A stretch of DNA of 64,000 nt from UBA7239 sp035430165 (lineage in GTDB: Bacteria; Pseudomonadota; Gammaproteobacteria; Pseudomonadales; UBA7239): assembly GCA_035430165.1 (NCBI GenBank), contig DAOMGE010000009.1:8876-72875 (forward strand), written 5' to 3'. Of the stretch, positions 27,178 to 35,425 are shown piece by piece. Under the pieces are notes generated by a model. It was not told the DNA's origin. It did no database searches and saw nothing but the letters and a program-made list of their open reading frames with translations. Made by a program: the position numbers and the translations under genes. How positions within the stretch are numbered: the stretch's first letter is position 1; each line of letters opens with the position of its first letter.

Positions 27178-27528
27178 TTAGAACTCAAGACCACCAGAAC
27201 GAGCAGCATCTGCCAGCGCCTTCACACGACCATGGTATTTAAATCCACTGCGATCGAATGCAACCTTGGTAACACCGGCCGCCTTTGCACGCTCAGCAAC
27301 CAACGCACCAACACTTGCGGCGGCGGCAGCATTACCCGTAGCTCCAACCCGCAAACTGGCATCTAGTGTTGAGGCTTGGGCAACAATACGATTGTCTTCT
27401 GGCGCAATTACTTGCGCATAAATATGGCGAGGCGTGCGATGCACACTGAGACGAAAAGCACCCTGTTCACGAATTTTCATTCGTGTCGACTTGGCGCGGC
27501 GTATACGGCCTGTTTTCTTTGCGTTCAT
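27178..27528 (-). CDS. rplR: Large-subunit ribosomal protein uL18
   Basis: 116-residue 5S-rRNA-binding protein of the central protuberance. RLSVHRTPRHIYAQVIAPE and the C-terminal VAFDRSGFKYHGRVKALADA are conserved. Located between rplF and rpsE with 11- and 40-base gaps. Confidence 0.98.
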   Translation of the reverse strand: MNAKKTGRIRRAKSTRMKIREQGAFRLSVHRTPRHIYAQVIAPEDNRIVAQASTLDASLRVGATGNAAAAASVGALVAERAKAAGVTKVAFDRSGFKYHGRVKALADAARSGGLEF

Positions 27529-27539
27529 CTGTCTATACC

Positions 27540-28073
27540 TTATTTCTTCTTGGCTTCTTTACGGTGAACAACTTCGTCGGAATAACGCACGCCTTTACCT
27601 TTATATGGTTCTGGCGAGCGATAGGCGCGAATCTCAGCTGCAACTTGCCCGAGTAACTGCTTATCTGTACTTCTGAGCAAAATTTCAGTCTGTGTTGGTG
27701 TTTCAACCGAAACTCCAATAGGCAACTCATAGTCAATCGGATGCGAATAACCCAACGTCAAGTTCAGCGTGCTTCCTGTGGCTTTTGCACGGTAACCCAC
27801 GCCAACTAGCTCAAGCTTACGCTCAAAACCTGCACTTACGCCTTTCACCATATTGGCAACCAGCGAGCGCGTTGTGCCCGCCATCATGCCAGCTCCCTTC
27901 ATGCCTTCACGCGGCTTGAAGTTCAGAACCTTATCATCCTGCACAATCTCGACCGAGGAATGCACCGGCATAGATAATTCACCCTTTCCGCCTTTCACGG
28001 TGATTTGATCTGATGCCAGAACAACGCTTACGCCGCTGGGCAGTTCAACCGGATATTTTGCAACTCTGGACAT
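27540..28073 (-). CDS. rplF: Large-subunit ribosomal protein uL6
   Basis: 177-residue 50S protein near the factor-binding centre. MSRVAKYPVELPSGVSV starts the protein, and the C-terminal signature PEPYKGKGVRYSDEVVHRKE is complete. The frame extends 14 codons further, but the ATG at 28073 gives the family N-terminus and normal length. Confidence 0.98.
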   Translation of the reverse strand: MSRVAKYPVELPSGVSVVLASDQITVKGGKGELSMPVHSSVEIVQDDKVLNFKPREGMKGAGMMAGTTRSLVANMVKGVSAGFERKLELVGVGYRAKATGSTLNLTLGYSHPIDYELPIGVSVETPTQTEILLRSTDKQLLGQVAAEIRAYRSPEPYKGKGVRYSDEVVHRKEAKKK

Positions 28074-28083
28074 GACTCTACCC

Positions 28084-28476
28084 TTAGAACACTGTGCACA
28101 AAATTTCGCCGCCAATATTGGCCTTACGAGCAGCGCGATCAGTCATCACGCCTTTACTGGTCGAGACAATGGCAACGCCCAGACTGTTAGCAACAGTCGG
28201 CAATCCATCCTTACCGCGATAACTACGGAGGCCTGGACGGCTTATTCGCTTGATGGCATCAATAACTGGCCTACCATCATGGTATTTCAACTCAATGCTC
28301 AGTTCTGGTTTAGCACCGGAACTAATGCTGAAATCAGCAATATAACCCTCTGACTTCAGAACCTCGGCAACTGACACCTTAATTTTTGATGAAGGCATAG
28401 ATGTCGATGTCAAATGAGCCATTTGTGCATTGCGAATTCGCGCAATCATGTCGGCCAATGGATCTTGCATACTCAT
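28084..28476 (-). CDS. rpsH: Small-subunit ribosomal protein uS8
   Basis: 130-residue 16S-rRNA-binding protein; in E. coli it is the translational repressor of the spc operon. MSMQDPLADMIARIRNAQ and the C-terminal STSKGVMTDRAARKANIGGE signature are intact. It follows rpsN after 13 bases. Confidence 0.98.
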   Translation of the reverse strand: MSMQDPLADMIARIRNAQMAHLTSTSMPSSKIKVSVAEVLKSEGYIADFSISSGAKPELSIELKYHDGRPVIDAIKRISRPGLRSYRGKDGLPTVANSLGVAIVSTSKGVMTDRAARKANIGGEILCTVF

Positions 28477-28489
28477 GAAACTGCTCCTC

Positions 28490-28795
28490 TTACCAACTGG
28501 CTTTCACTAAACCCGGAACGTCACCCTTCATAGCGTGCTCACGGAGTTTTATACGGGACAAGCCAAATTTACGGTATACGGCGTGTGGACGACCGGTCAA
28601 GCGACAACGCGTCTGTTTGCGCACAGGACTTGCATCACGAGGCAACTTCTGCAGCTGAACTTGCGCAGCCCAGCGATCCTCATCTGAAGTTTTTGGATTG
28701 GCGATAGTCGCCTTGAGAGTCGCGCGCTTATCGGCGTACTTAGCCACAGTTTTTGCACGCTTCTTTTCGCGCTCTATCATTGAAAGCTTTGCCAT
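28490..28795 (-). CDS. rpsN: Small-subunit ribosomal protein uS14
   Basis: 101-residue 30S head protein of the long, zinc-free (C-) type: the CxxC pairs of the short zinc form are missing. KLSMIEREKKRAKTVAKYA and the TGRPHAVYRKFGLSRIKLRE signature are present. The zinc form of RpmJ in the same operon shows the cell does not avoid zinc in all ribosomal proteins. Confidence 0.98.
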   Translation of the reverse strand: MAKLSMIEREKKRAKTVAKYADKRATLKATIANPKTSDEDRWAAQVQLQKLPRDASPVRKQTRCRLTGRPHAVYRKFGLSRIKLREHAMKGDVPGLVKASW

Positions 28796-28825
28796 TGTCT
28801 CAGCTATCCTCTTTAAAAACTCTGA

Positions 28826-29365
28826 TCAACCTTTGAATGGAAAGTTGAATGCCTTAAGAAGCGCACGACCTTCATCATCTGTTTTGGCTGTTGTAGTAAT
28901 CGCTATATCCAGACCGCGCAATGCATCAATCTTGTCATAGTCGATTTCTGGGAAAATTATTTGCTCAGTAACACCCATTGAGAAATTCCCACGACCATCA
29001 AACTGTTTGGGGCTGATACCGCGAAAATCGCGAATACGCGGAATAGCAACCGTAATCAGCCGGTCCAGAAACTCATACATACGCTCACTACGCAGTGTAA
29101 CCTTACAACCGATTGGCCAACCTTCCCTTACCTTGAAGGCCGCAATAGATTTGCGCGCTTTGGTTATAACAGCTTTCTGACCGGAAATCTGCTCAAGGTC
29201 GCGCACAGCATTTTCGAGCACTTTTTTATCAGCAAGCGCTTCACCAACACCCATATTAATGGTGATCTTGGTGATCTTCGGCACTTCCATGACACTCTGT
29301 ACGCCCAACTCTTCTTTCAGCCTTGGGAGAATTTCTTTTTTGTAAACTTCTTGGAGCCTAGCCAT
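28826..29365 (-). CDS. rplE: Large-subunit ribosomal protein uL5
   Basis: 179-residue 5S-rRNA-binding protein. MEVPKITKITINMGVGEA, QKAVITKARKSIAAFKVREG and the late GVTEQIIFPEIDYDKIDALR are family hallmarks. Located between rplX and rpsN in the standard spc order. Confidence 0.98.
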   Translation of the reverse strand: MARLQEVYKKEILPRLKEELGVQSVMEVPKITKITINMGVGEALADKKVLENAVRDLEQISGQKAVITKARKSIAAFKVREGWPIGCKVTLRSERMYEFLDRLITVAIPRIRDFRGISPKQFDGRGNFSMGVTEQIIFPEIDYDKIDALRGLDIAITTTAKTDDEGRALLKAFNFPFKG

Positions 29366-29385
29366 TACCGTTTCACCTTTTCAGC

Positions 29386-29700
29386 TTACGAGCCTACAAC
29401 TTCGCCATTGGACTTGTACACACGTACTTTTTTACCAGCCAGATCCCTAAACCCAACGCGATCAGCTTTACTGGTTACAGGATTGTAAATAGCAACATTC
29501 GACACATCGATTGGCGCTTCGCGCTCAACAATACCACCCTGCACACCAAGCTGCGGGTTTGCTTTAGTATGTTTTTTAACAATATTCACGCCTGCAACAA
29601 GTACGCGATTATCATCAAGCACACACTGAACAGCACCCCGCTTGCCTTTATCCTTTCCCGTGATCACAATCACTTGGTCATCTTTTTTAATCTTACGCAT
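29386..29700 (-). CDS. rplX: Large-subunit ribosomal protein uL24
   Basis: 104-residue assembly-initiating 50S protein with the KOW motif near the N-terminus (KKDDQVIVITGKDKGKRGAV). VLVAGVNIVKKHTKANPQ and EAPIDVSNVAIYNP follow as in the family. Confidence 0.98.
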   Translation of the reverse strand: MRKIKKDDQVIVITGKDKGKRGAVQCVLDDNRVLVAGVNIVKKHTKANPQLGVQGGIVEREAPIDVSNVAIYNPVTSKADRVGFRDLAGKKVRVYKSNGEVVGS

Positions 29701-29719
29701 AACCTTTACCTCCTCCGGC

Positions 29720-30088
29720 TCAAAGCACTTCTGGTGCCAGAGAGATGATTTTCATGAATTTGTCACCACGGAGCTCGCGTGTTACAGGCCCGAAAATGCG
29801 AGTACCAATCGGAGCCTGCTGGTTATTAAGCAACACCGCAGCATTATCATCAAACTTAATCAGCGACCCATCTGTGCGACGGACACCTTTTTTGGTGCGA
29901 ACCACGACAGCTGTCATCACTTGGCCTTTTTTTACCTTGCCGCGCGGAATTGCATCTTTCACACTGACCTTGATGATATCGCCAACACCGGCATAGCGAC
30001 GATGTGAGCCACCCAGCACCTTGATACACATAACACGGCGAGCACCACTATTGTCTGCCACATCCAAATAAGTTTGCGTCTGAATCAT
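29720..30088 (-). CDS. rplN: Large-subunit ribosomal protein uL14
   Basis: 122-residue 50S protein of the subunit interface, first gene of the spc segment. MIQTQTYLDVADNSGARRVM and the VVVRTKKGVRRTDGS plus FDDNAAVLLNNQ segments are conserved. Lies 41 bases after rpsQ; no clear separate promoter was seen in that gap. Confidence 0.98.
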   Translation of the reverse strand: MIQTQTYLDVADNSGARRVMCIKVLGGSHRRYAGVGDIIKVSVKDAIPRGKVKKGQVMTAVVVRTKKGVRRTDGSLIKFDDNAAVLLNNQQAPIGTRIFGPVTRELRGDKFMKIISLAPEVL

Positions 30089-30129
30089 CGTCGCGCTCCG
30101 AAGCTTATCGCTACTATGTCGTCAGCCAC

Positions 30130-30396
30130 TTAAACAGCAGCTGCACGCTCTTCAATTTTTACCAAAGCCCACGTCTTACTTTTTGACATTGGACGTGTCT
30201 CCTTGATAGTCACCAGATCCCCAGTCTTACACTCATTATTTTCATCATGAGCTTTTAACTTAGATGATTTAGTTTCGTATTTTCCATAAACCGGATGTTT
30301 TACTCGACGCTCAATCAACACTGTAATGGTTTTATCCATCTTGTCGCTTACTACGCGACCAGTTTTTGTACGTGCAACATTTTGCAGTTCAGTCAT
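30130..30396 (-). CDS. rpsQ: Small-subunit ribosomal protein uS17
   Basis: 88-residue OB-fold 30S protein. RTKTGRVVSDKMDKTITVLI and VKHPVYGKYETKSSKLKAHD are diagnostic. The frame extends 17 codons into rpmC; the ATG at 30396, one base after the rpmC stop, gives the correct family length. Confidence 0.98.
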   Translation of the reverse strand: MTELQNVARTKTGRVVSDKMDKTITVLIERRVKHPVYGKYETKSSKLKAHDENNECKTGDLVTIKETRPMSKSKTWALVKIEERAAAV

Positions 30397-30397
30397 A

Positions 30398-30589
30398 TTA
30401 TTTACCCGCCTTTTCTTTAAGCACGGTCTTGATACGAGCAACGTCATGCCTGCCCTGTTTCAGCAGGTGTGTCTGCGCAAGATTGCCGGTAGCCTTTTTC
30501 ATTCTCAGCTCGAACTGACCCTTGAACTGCGCGAACAGCTCAGTTTCTAGTTCCTCTACTGTTTTATTTCGAAGATCTGCTGCTTTCAT
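30398..30589 (-). CDS. rpmC: Large-subunit ribosomal protein uL29
   Basis: 63-residue helical-hairpin protein near the polypeptide exit tunnel. MKAADLRNKTVEELETELF and the QFELRMKKATGNL core identify it. Its start codon overlaps the rplP stop by one base (TAATG type), so the two are translationally coupled. Confidence 0.98.
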   Translation of the reverse strand: MKAADLRNKTVEELETELFAQFKGQFELRMKKATGNLAQTHLLKQGRHDVARIKTVLKEKAGK

Positions 30590-31002
30590 TACATGATCTG
30601 CCGTTTAACAAATGTGGTTGTCAGCGGTAATTTTGCCGCCGCAAGTGTCAGCGCTTCACGCGCCAGCTCTTCTGATACACCCTCAACTTCGTAAAGCACT
30701 CGGCCTGGCTGGATTTGTGCCACCCAGTACTCGACGCTGCCTTTACCCTTACCTTGACGCACTTCTAAGGGCTTCTGAGTGATCGGCTTATCGGGGAATA
30801 TCCTGATGAATACACGACCACCGCGCTTCAGACGGCGTGTCAGAGCACGACGCGCCGCCTCAATCTGCCGAGCAGTGATTCGGCCGCGAACTGTAGCCTT
30901 AAGACCGTACTCACCGAAACTGACCTTGCTGCCACGCTGGGCAAGGCCGCGGTTACGTCCCTTGAACTGCTTGCGAAATTTGGTTCGCTTGGGTTGCAAC
31001 AT
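30589..31002 (-). CDS. rplP: Large-subunit ribosomal protein uL16
   Basis: 137-residue 50S protein that shapes the A-site tRNA path. MLQPKRTKFRKQFKGRNRG, the conserved GLKATVRGRITARQIEAARR and IFPDKPITQKPLEVRQGKGK are intact. Placed eight bases after rpsC. Confidence 0.98.
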   Translation of the reverse strand: MLQPKRTKFRKQFKGRNRGLAQRGSKVSFGEYGLKATVRGRITARQIEAARRALTRRLKRGGRVFIRIFPDKPITQKPLEVRQGKGKGSVEYWVAQIQPGRVLYEVEGVSEELAREALTLAAAKLPLTTTFVKRQIM

Positions 31003-31010
31003 GGCGTATC

Positions 31011-31694
31011 TTACCCCTGATTAGAAGTCTTCTTTCTGCCAGTAGCGGCTTCCGCCTGCTCGGCAGCGTCAAGGATCTCACCTTTGAAGATCCACACTTT
31101 CACACCGATGATCCCGTAAGTAGTCAAGGCTTCAGCAGTGGCATAATCTATATCCGCACGTAAAGTATGCAAAGGCACACGACCCTCACGGTACCACTCA
31201 GTCCGAGCAATCTCAGCACCGCCTAAACGACCGGCAACCATGATTTTTATTCCAAGAGCACCCTGACGCATTGCATTCTGTACCGCACGCTTCATCGCGC
31301 GGCGAAACATCACACGACGCTCAAGCTGTTGCGCTACGCCCTGAGCAACAAGAGCCGCATCAATATCAGGCTTGCGGATCTCTTCAATATTTATGTGCAC
31401 AGGCACACCAAGAATCTGAGCCACTTCGTTGCGTAATTTCTCGACATCCTCACCTTTCTTACCAATCACTACGCCAGGACGAGCGGAGTGAATAGTAATA
31501 CGGGCAGTTTGCGACGGACGCTCAATATCAACGCGACTTACAGAGGCGCTAGCCAGTTTCTTTTGGATATAGGCGCGTGCCTTGATATCCGCCAACAACT
31601 TGTCAGCATACGTATCGCTATCGGCATACCACACAGAAGTGTGTTTCTTGATGATGCCCAGGCGGATACCTGTTGGATGTACTTTCTGACCCAT
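31011..31694 (-). CDS. rpsC: Small-subunit ribosomal protein uS3
   Basis: 227-residue mRNA-entry protein with a KH domain; the GXXG loop is GVVIGKKGEDVEKLR. MGQKVHPTGIRLGI starts the protein and the C-terminal GRVPLHTLRADIDYATAEA segment follows. Length is normal. Confidence 0.98.
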   Translation of the reverse strand: MGQKVHPTGIRLGIIKKHTSVWYADSDTYADKLLADIKARAYIQKKLASASVSRVDIERPSQTARITIHSARPGVVIGKKGEDVEKLRNEVAQILGVPVHINIEEIRKPDIDAALVAQGVAQQLERRVMFRRAMKRAVQNAMRQGALGIKIMVAGRLGGAEIARTEWYREGRVPLHTLRADIDYATAEALTTYGIIGVKVWIFKGEILDAAEQAEAATGRKKTSNQG

Positions 31695-31729
31695 TCGCGG
31701 TCTCCTGCTTGATTACTTCGCCACAGCCA

Positions 31730-32065
31730 TTAGTTAGTAGCGGCAACTTTCACGGTAATGTGACAAGTGCGCTTCAAAATCCGATCAGCGCGACCTTTAG
31801 CTCGCGGCTTGATACGTTTCATCGCAGTACCCTCATCAACGAACGCCGCAGAGACATGCAATTCATCTATATCAGCGCCTTCGTTGTGCTCCGCATTGGC
31901 AATTGCAGACTCCAATACCTTTTTAACCAGAACCGCAGCTTTCTTGTCGCTAAAAGCCAGAATATCCAGCGCCTTTTCGACATGTTTCCCGCGTATCTGG
32001 TCTACGACCAGTCGAACTTTCTGGGCTGAACTTCGCGCACCGCGCAGTGTTGCTGAAACTTCCAT
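31730..32065 (-). CDS. rplV: Large-subunit ribosomal protein uL22
   Basis: 111-residue protein lining the exit tunnel. VSATLRGARSSAQKVRLVVD and the late RIKPRAKGRADRILKRTCHI signature are conserved. The start region reads GTG-ATG-ATG-ATG-GAA (32074 to 32063); the last ATG, at 32065, gives the usual length and best spacing from the AGAGG site. Earlier starts would add one to three residues. Confidence 0.96.
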   Translation of the reverse strand: MEVSATLRGARSSAQKVRLVVDQIRGKHVEKALDILAFSDKKAAVLVKKVLESAIANAEHNEGADIDELHVSAAFVDEGTAMKRIKPRAKGRADRILKRTCHITVKVAATN

Positions 32066-32077
32066 CATCATCACCTC

Positions 32078-32353
32078 TTAGCGCTTGGCTTTTTTGTCAG
32101 CCGCGTGCCCTTTATAGGTACGGGTGACTGCAAATTCGCCCAGCTTATGGCCAACCATTTCTTCTGTAACATACACCGGCACATGTGCACGGCCATTGTG
32201 TACAGCAATAGTAAGACCCACCATTTCAGGCATAATCATCGAACGACGCGACCATGTCTTGATCGGACGCTTGTCATTTTTTTCCAGAGCCGTTTCCACT
32301 TTCTTGATGAGGTGGAGATCAATAAACGGACCTTTCTTCAATGAACGTGGCAC
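32078..32353 (-). CDS. rpsS: Small-subunit ribosomal protein uS19
   Basis: 91-residue 30S head protein. MPRSLKKGPFIDLHLIKKV and the PVYVTEEMVGHKLGEFAVTR signature are complete. Four bases precede the first possible rplV start (GTG at 32074), indicating coupling. Confidence 0.98.
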   Translation of the reverse strand: MPRSLKKGPFIDLHLIKKVETALEKNDKRPIKTWSRRSMIMPEMVGLTIAVHNGRAHVPVYVTEEMVGHKLGEFAVTRTYKGHAADKKAKR

Positions 32354-32372
32354 AGGCCTAACCTCTCAATTC

Positions 32373-33200
32373 TTATTTCTTGTTGCGACGACGAACGATC
32401 AGATCATCTGTACGTTTGTTCTTACGCGTTTTGTAACCCTTGGTCGGCGTTCCCCATGGAGAAACAGGGTGACGACCACCAGATGTACGGCCTTCACCAC
32501 CACCGTGCGGGTGATCGACCGGATTCATTACAACGCCCCGGACAGTCGGACGAATACCGCGCCAGCGTTTCGCACCAGCCTTACCCAAAGAGCGAAGATT
32601 ATGTTCGCCATTTGAAACCTCACCCAATGTAGCCCTGCAATCTGACAGGATTTTTCTCATCTCACCGCTACGCAAACGCAGAGTGGCGTAAGCACCCTCA
32701 CGAGCAACCAACTGCGCAGAAGCGCCAGCTGAGCGTGCCATCTGGGCACCTTTGCCCGGCTTCATTTCTATGCAATGCACCGTGGCACCAATAGGAATGT
32801 TACGAAGCGGCAATGTATTGCCAACAACGATCGGTGATGCCGAACCGGACTGGATCTTATCACCCGCTTTCAGACCTTTAGGAGCGATAATGTAACGACG
32901 CTCGCCATCGGCATAACAAATCAGAGCAATATTAGCGCTACGGTTTGGATCATATTCCAGACGTTCAACTGAACCAACAATACCGTCCTTGTTGCGCTTG
33001 AAATCAATGACGCGATAGTGCTGCTTATGTCCGCCACCCTGGTGGCGGACAGTAATGCGACCCATGTTATTGCGGCCACCATTGCTGGATTTTTTCTCTA
33101 CAAGCGCCGTGTGCGGAGCACCCTTGTGTAAATCAGGATTTACAACACTGACTACAAAGCGACGACCTGGTGATGTGGGCTTTCTTTTAATGACTGGCAT
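32373..33200 (-). CDS. rplB: Large-subunit ribosomal protein uL2
   Basis: 275-residue protein needed for subunit joining and peptidyl transfer. The C-terminal signature GVVMNPVDHPHGGGEGRTSG contains the conserved histidines, and the N-terminal KRKPTSPGRRFVVSVVNPDL is typical. Followed by rpsS after 19 bases. Confidence 0.99.
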   Translation of the reverse strand: MPVIKRKPTSPGRRFVVSVVNPDLHKGAPHTALVEKKSSNGGRNNMGRITVRHQGGGHKQHYRVIDFKRNKDGIVGSVERLEYDPNRSANIALICYADGERRYIIAPKGLKAGDKIQSGSASPIVVGNTLPLRNIPIGATVHCIEMKPGKGAQMARSAGASAQLVAREGAYATLRLRSGEMRKILSDCRATLGEVSNGEHNLRSLGKAGAKRWRGIRPTVRGVVMNPVDHPHGGGEGRTSGGRHPVSPWGTPTKGYKTRKNKRTDDLIVRRRNKK

Positions 33201-33217
33201 AATGCCTCACCTTTCGA

Positions 33218-33511
33218 TTACATACTGGCAAAGTCAATATCATGACCTTGCTCGAGACGAATATAGGCTTTCTTCCAATCGCTACGGCTCACATCACCAA
33301 AACGATTGCGCTTTGTTTTGCCCTTCATGCGCATAACACGAACCCGGGCAACTTTGACACTAAAAAGCTTTTCTATGGCACGCTTGATTTCAAGCTTGCT
33401 GGCATCAAGAGCCACCTTGAAAACCACCTGATTGCCGCTCTCAGCAACCAGAGTCGACTTCTCCGAGATCTGCGGACCAACCAGCACCTTATAAATGCGC
33501 TCTTGATTCAT
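33218..33511 (-). CDS. rplW: Large-subunit ribosomal protein uL23
   Basis: 97-residue exit-tunnel protein that docks signal recognition particle and trigger factor. YKVLVGPQISEKSTLVAES and the KLEIKRAIEKLFSVKVARVR motif are family hallmarks. The start overlaps the rplD stop by four bases. Confidence 0.98.
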   Translation of the reverse strand: MNQERIYKVLVGPQISEKSTLVAESGNQVVFKVALDASKLEIKRAIEKLFSVKVARVRVMRMKGKTKRNRFGDVSRSDWKKAYIRLEQGHDIDFASM

Positions 33512-34125
33512 GCGAGCACCTCATCAAATTTTTTCATAGCAGGAACTGTAATCAACACCTTTTCAAAGCGCACCAGACTGACAGGATCAGCCCCATTGAC
33601 ATCACGAACATCAACATGCGGCAAATTTCTTGCTGACAAGTAAAGGTTCTCACTGATCTCATGGGAAACAATCAGCACGCTATCGAGATTCAGCGCGTTC
33701 AGCTTTTGCTGTAGTAATTTTGTCTTTGGCTTATCAAGATCAATACTTTCAACGACAACCAATCTGTCCTGACGAGCCAGCTCAGACAAGATGCTCTGCA
33801 GTGCTGCACGATACATCTTCTTGTTCAGCTTCTGGCTATGATCCTGCGGGCGAGCGGCAAATGTCACTCCACCTGTACGCCAGATAGGACTGCGCGTACT
33901 ACCGGCACGTGCACGACCAGAACCTTTTTGTTTCCACGGCTTACGACCGCCGCCACGCACTTCCGAACGATTTTTCTGCGCACGAGAGCCTTGGCGCCCA
34001 CCGGACAAATAAGCAGTAACAGCCTGATGCACCAGATCTTCATTAAAAGCACGCCCAAATATCGCATCCGATACCTGAACCTTGCCAGCGCTACCACCTT
34101 CGAGTGTTGCTATATTTAATTCCAC
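33508..34125 (-). CDS. rplD: Large-subunit ribosomal protein uL4
   Basis: 205-residue 50S protein; in E. coli it also represses the S10 operon. The RGGGRKPWKQKGSGRARAGS tunnel loop and the FAARPQDHSQKLNKKMYRAA segment are present. The frame can be read from GTG 34134, but that lies inside the AGAGAGG ribosome site; the GTG at 34125 gives MELNIATLEGG, matching the family N-terminus, so a GTG start is chosen. Confidence 0.96.
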   Translation of the reverse strand: MELNIATLEGGSAGKVQVSDAIFGRAFNEDLVHQAVTAYLSGGRQGSRAQKNRSEVRGGGRKPWKQKGSGRARAGSTRSPIWRTGGVTFAARPQDHSQKLNKKMYRAALQSILSELARQDRLVVVESIDLDKPKTKLLQQKLNALNLDSVLIVSHEISENLYLSARNLPHVDVRDVNGADPVSLVRFEKVLITVPAMKKFDEVLA

Positions 34126-34139
34126 AACCCGCACCTCTC

Positions 34140-34775
34140 TTAGGAAGCTTTAACAGCTGGGCGAACAATAACGTCACCACCCGGAGCACCAGGAACAGCA
34201 CCACGAATCAATAACAAGTTACGCTCGGCATCAACACGCACCACCTGCAAATTCTGCACAGTGACTTGCTCGTCACCCATGTGGCCAGCCATTTTCTTAC
34301 CCTTGAATACACGACCCGGAGACTGATTCTGACCGATAGAGCCCGGAGCACGGTGTGAAAGAGAATTACCGTGTGTCGCATCCTGCATGCTGAAATTCCA
34401 GCGCTTGATTACACCCTGAAAGCCTTTGCCTCGTGAGCGGCCAGTCACATCCACCATCTGACCATCCGCAAATGATGCAACCGTCAACTCGGAGCCAACT
34501 GCCGGCACATCAGACCCATCAACAGCCAATTCCCACAGGCTGCGACCAGCACCAACATTTGCCTTTGCAAAGTGTCCCGCAGCCGCCTTATTGACACGGG
34601 AAGGACGACGAGTCCCAACTGCCACCTGCACGGCAGCATACCCATCAGTTTCTATCGATTTGATTTGAGTGACACGGTTAGGCTCCACCTCGACAACAGT
34701 AACCGGAATGGAAACCCCATCTTCAGTAAAAACACGTGTCATGCCGCATTTGCGGCCGACTATACCTTTAACCAT
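34140..34775 (-). CDS. rplC: Large-subunit ribosomal protein uL3
   Basis: 211-residue 50S assembly protein. GIVGRKCGMTRVFTEDG and the HGNSLSHRAPGSIGQNQSPG loop, holding the glutamine methylated in E. coli, are intact, followed by the GKKMAGHMGDEQVTVQNLQV segment. It is separated from rpsJ by an unusually long, structured 156-base spacer. Confidence 0.98.
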   Translation of the reverse strand: MVKGIVGRKCGMTRVFTEDGVSIPVTVVEVEPNRVTQIKSIETDGYAAVQVAVGTRRPSRVNKAAAGHFAKANVGAGRSLWELAVDGSDVPAVGSELTVASFADGQMVDVTGRSRGKGFQGVIKRWNFSMQDATHGNSLSHRAPGSIGQNQSPGRVFKGKKMAGHMGDEQVTVQNLQVVRVDAERNLLLIRGAVPGAPGGDVIVRPAVKAS

Positions 34776-34931
34776 TTTCTACCTCTCGTGTACGGGGCTG
34801 TTTACCCGCTATGGCCGCCCACTCTTGCAGGCGTTACACCAGGGAACACGCAATGCGTGCTTGTTATATGCGGCCTTTCGACCCCTGTAACACCGCCAGA
34901 CCCTATACAGACTCGACGGTTTGCGGCGCGC
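34776..34931 (-). promoter_or_regulatory. Structured spacer between rpsJ and rplC
   Basis: This 156-base gap inside the S10 operon holds no gene. On the minus strand an outer broken stem can form (GGCG with CGCC, TTACA with TGTAA, GGG with CCC, around 34831-34845 and 34889-34906), with an inner hairpin CACGC-ATT-GCGTG (34848-34860). E. coli has only a short gap here and its L4-responsive leader lies before rpsJ. A regulatory role is inferred. Confidence 0.4.
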
Positions 34932-35243
34932 TTAACCGAGGCTGATCTGAACCTCAACGCCTGCCGCCAAATCCAGTTTCATGAGCGCATCCACAGTCTT
35001 GTCAGTAGGCTCAACAATGTCCAGCATGCGTTTATGCGTGCGGATTTCATACTGATCGCGCGCATCCTTGTTTGCATGCGGAGAAATCAGAACCGTAAAA
35101 CGTTCTTTGCGCGTCGGCAACGGTATAGGGCCACGCACCTGGGCGCCGGTACGCTTGGCCGTTTCTACAATTTCTTGCGTGGAGGTGTCGATCAGACGAT
35201 GATCGAAAGCCTTCAGGCGAATTCGGATTCTTTGGTTCTGCAT
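34932..35243 (-). CDS. rpsJ: Small-subunit ribosomal protein uS10 (NusE)
   Basis: 103-residue 30S protein that also takes part in transcription antitermination as NusE. QRIRIRLKAFDHRLIDTS and the GPIPLPTRKERFTVLISPH signature are intact. It is the first gene of the 28-gene ribosomal block, with a near-consensus promoter about 90 bases upstream. Confidence 0.99.
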   Translation of the reverse strand: MQNQRIRIRLKAFDHRLIDTSTQEIVETAKRTGAQVRGPIPLPTRKERFTVLISPHANKDARDQYEIRTHKRMLDIVEPTDKTVDALMKLDLAAGVEVQISLG

Positions 35244-35334
35244 TAGCCAGAAGCTCCAGATAAATCAAATACTTAATGCCATCATTCACTCGCTGCTCTT
35301 CGTGTATTTCAGGAGCGGGCAAAAAGGAGGCGCA

Positions 35335-35363
35335 ATTCTAATTACGAAGGCATGACCTGTCAA
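35335..35363 (-). promoter_or_regulatory. Sigma-70 promoter of the S10 operon
   Basis: On the minus strand, TTGACA (complement of 35358-35363), a 17-base spacer and TAGAAT (complement of 35335-35340) form a near-perfect housekeeping promoter. It would give an rpsJ leader of roughly 85 bases, shorter than the E. coli S10 leader. Confidence 0.85.
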
Positions 35364-35425
35364 CACCGATAAGAAGATTTTTATTGGGGCAGGCAAAGTC
35401 CAGCTCTCGCAATCACCGCGATAAC

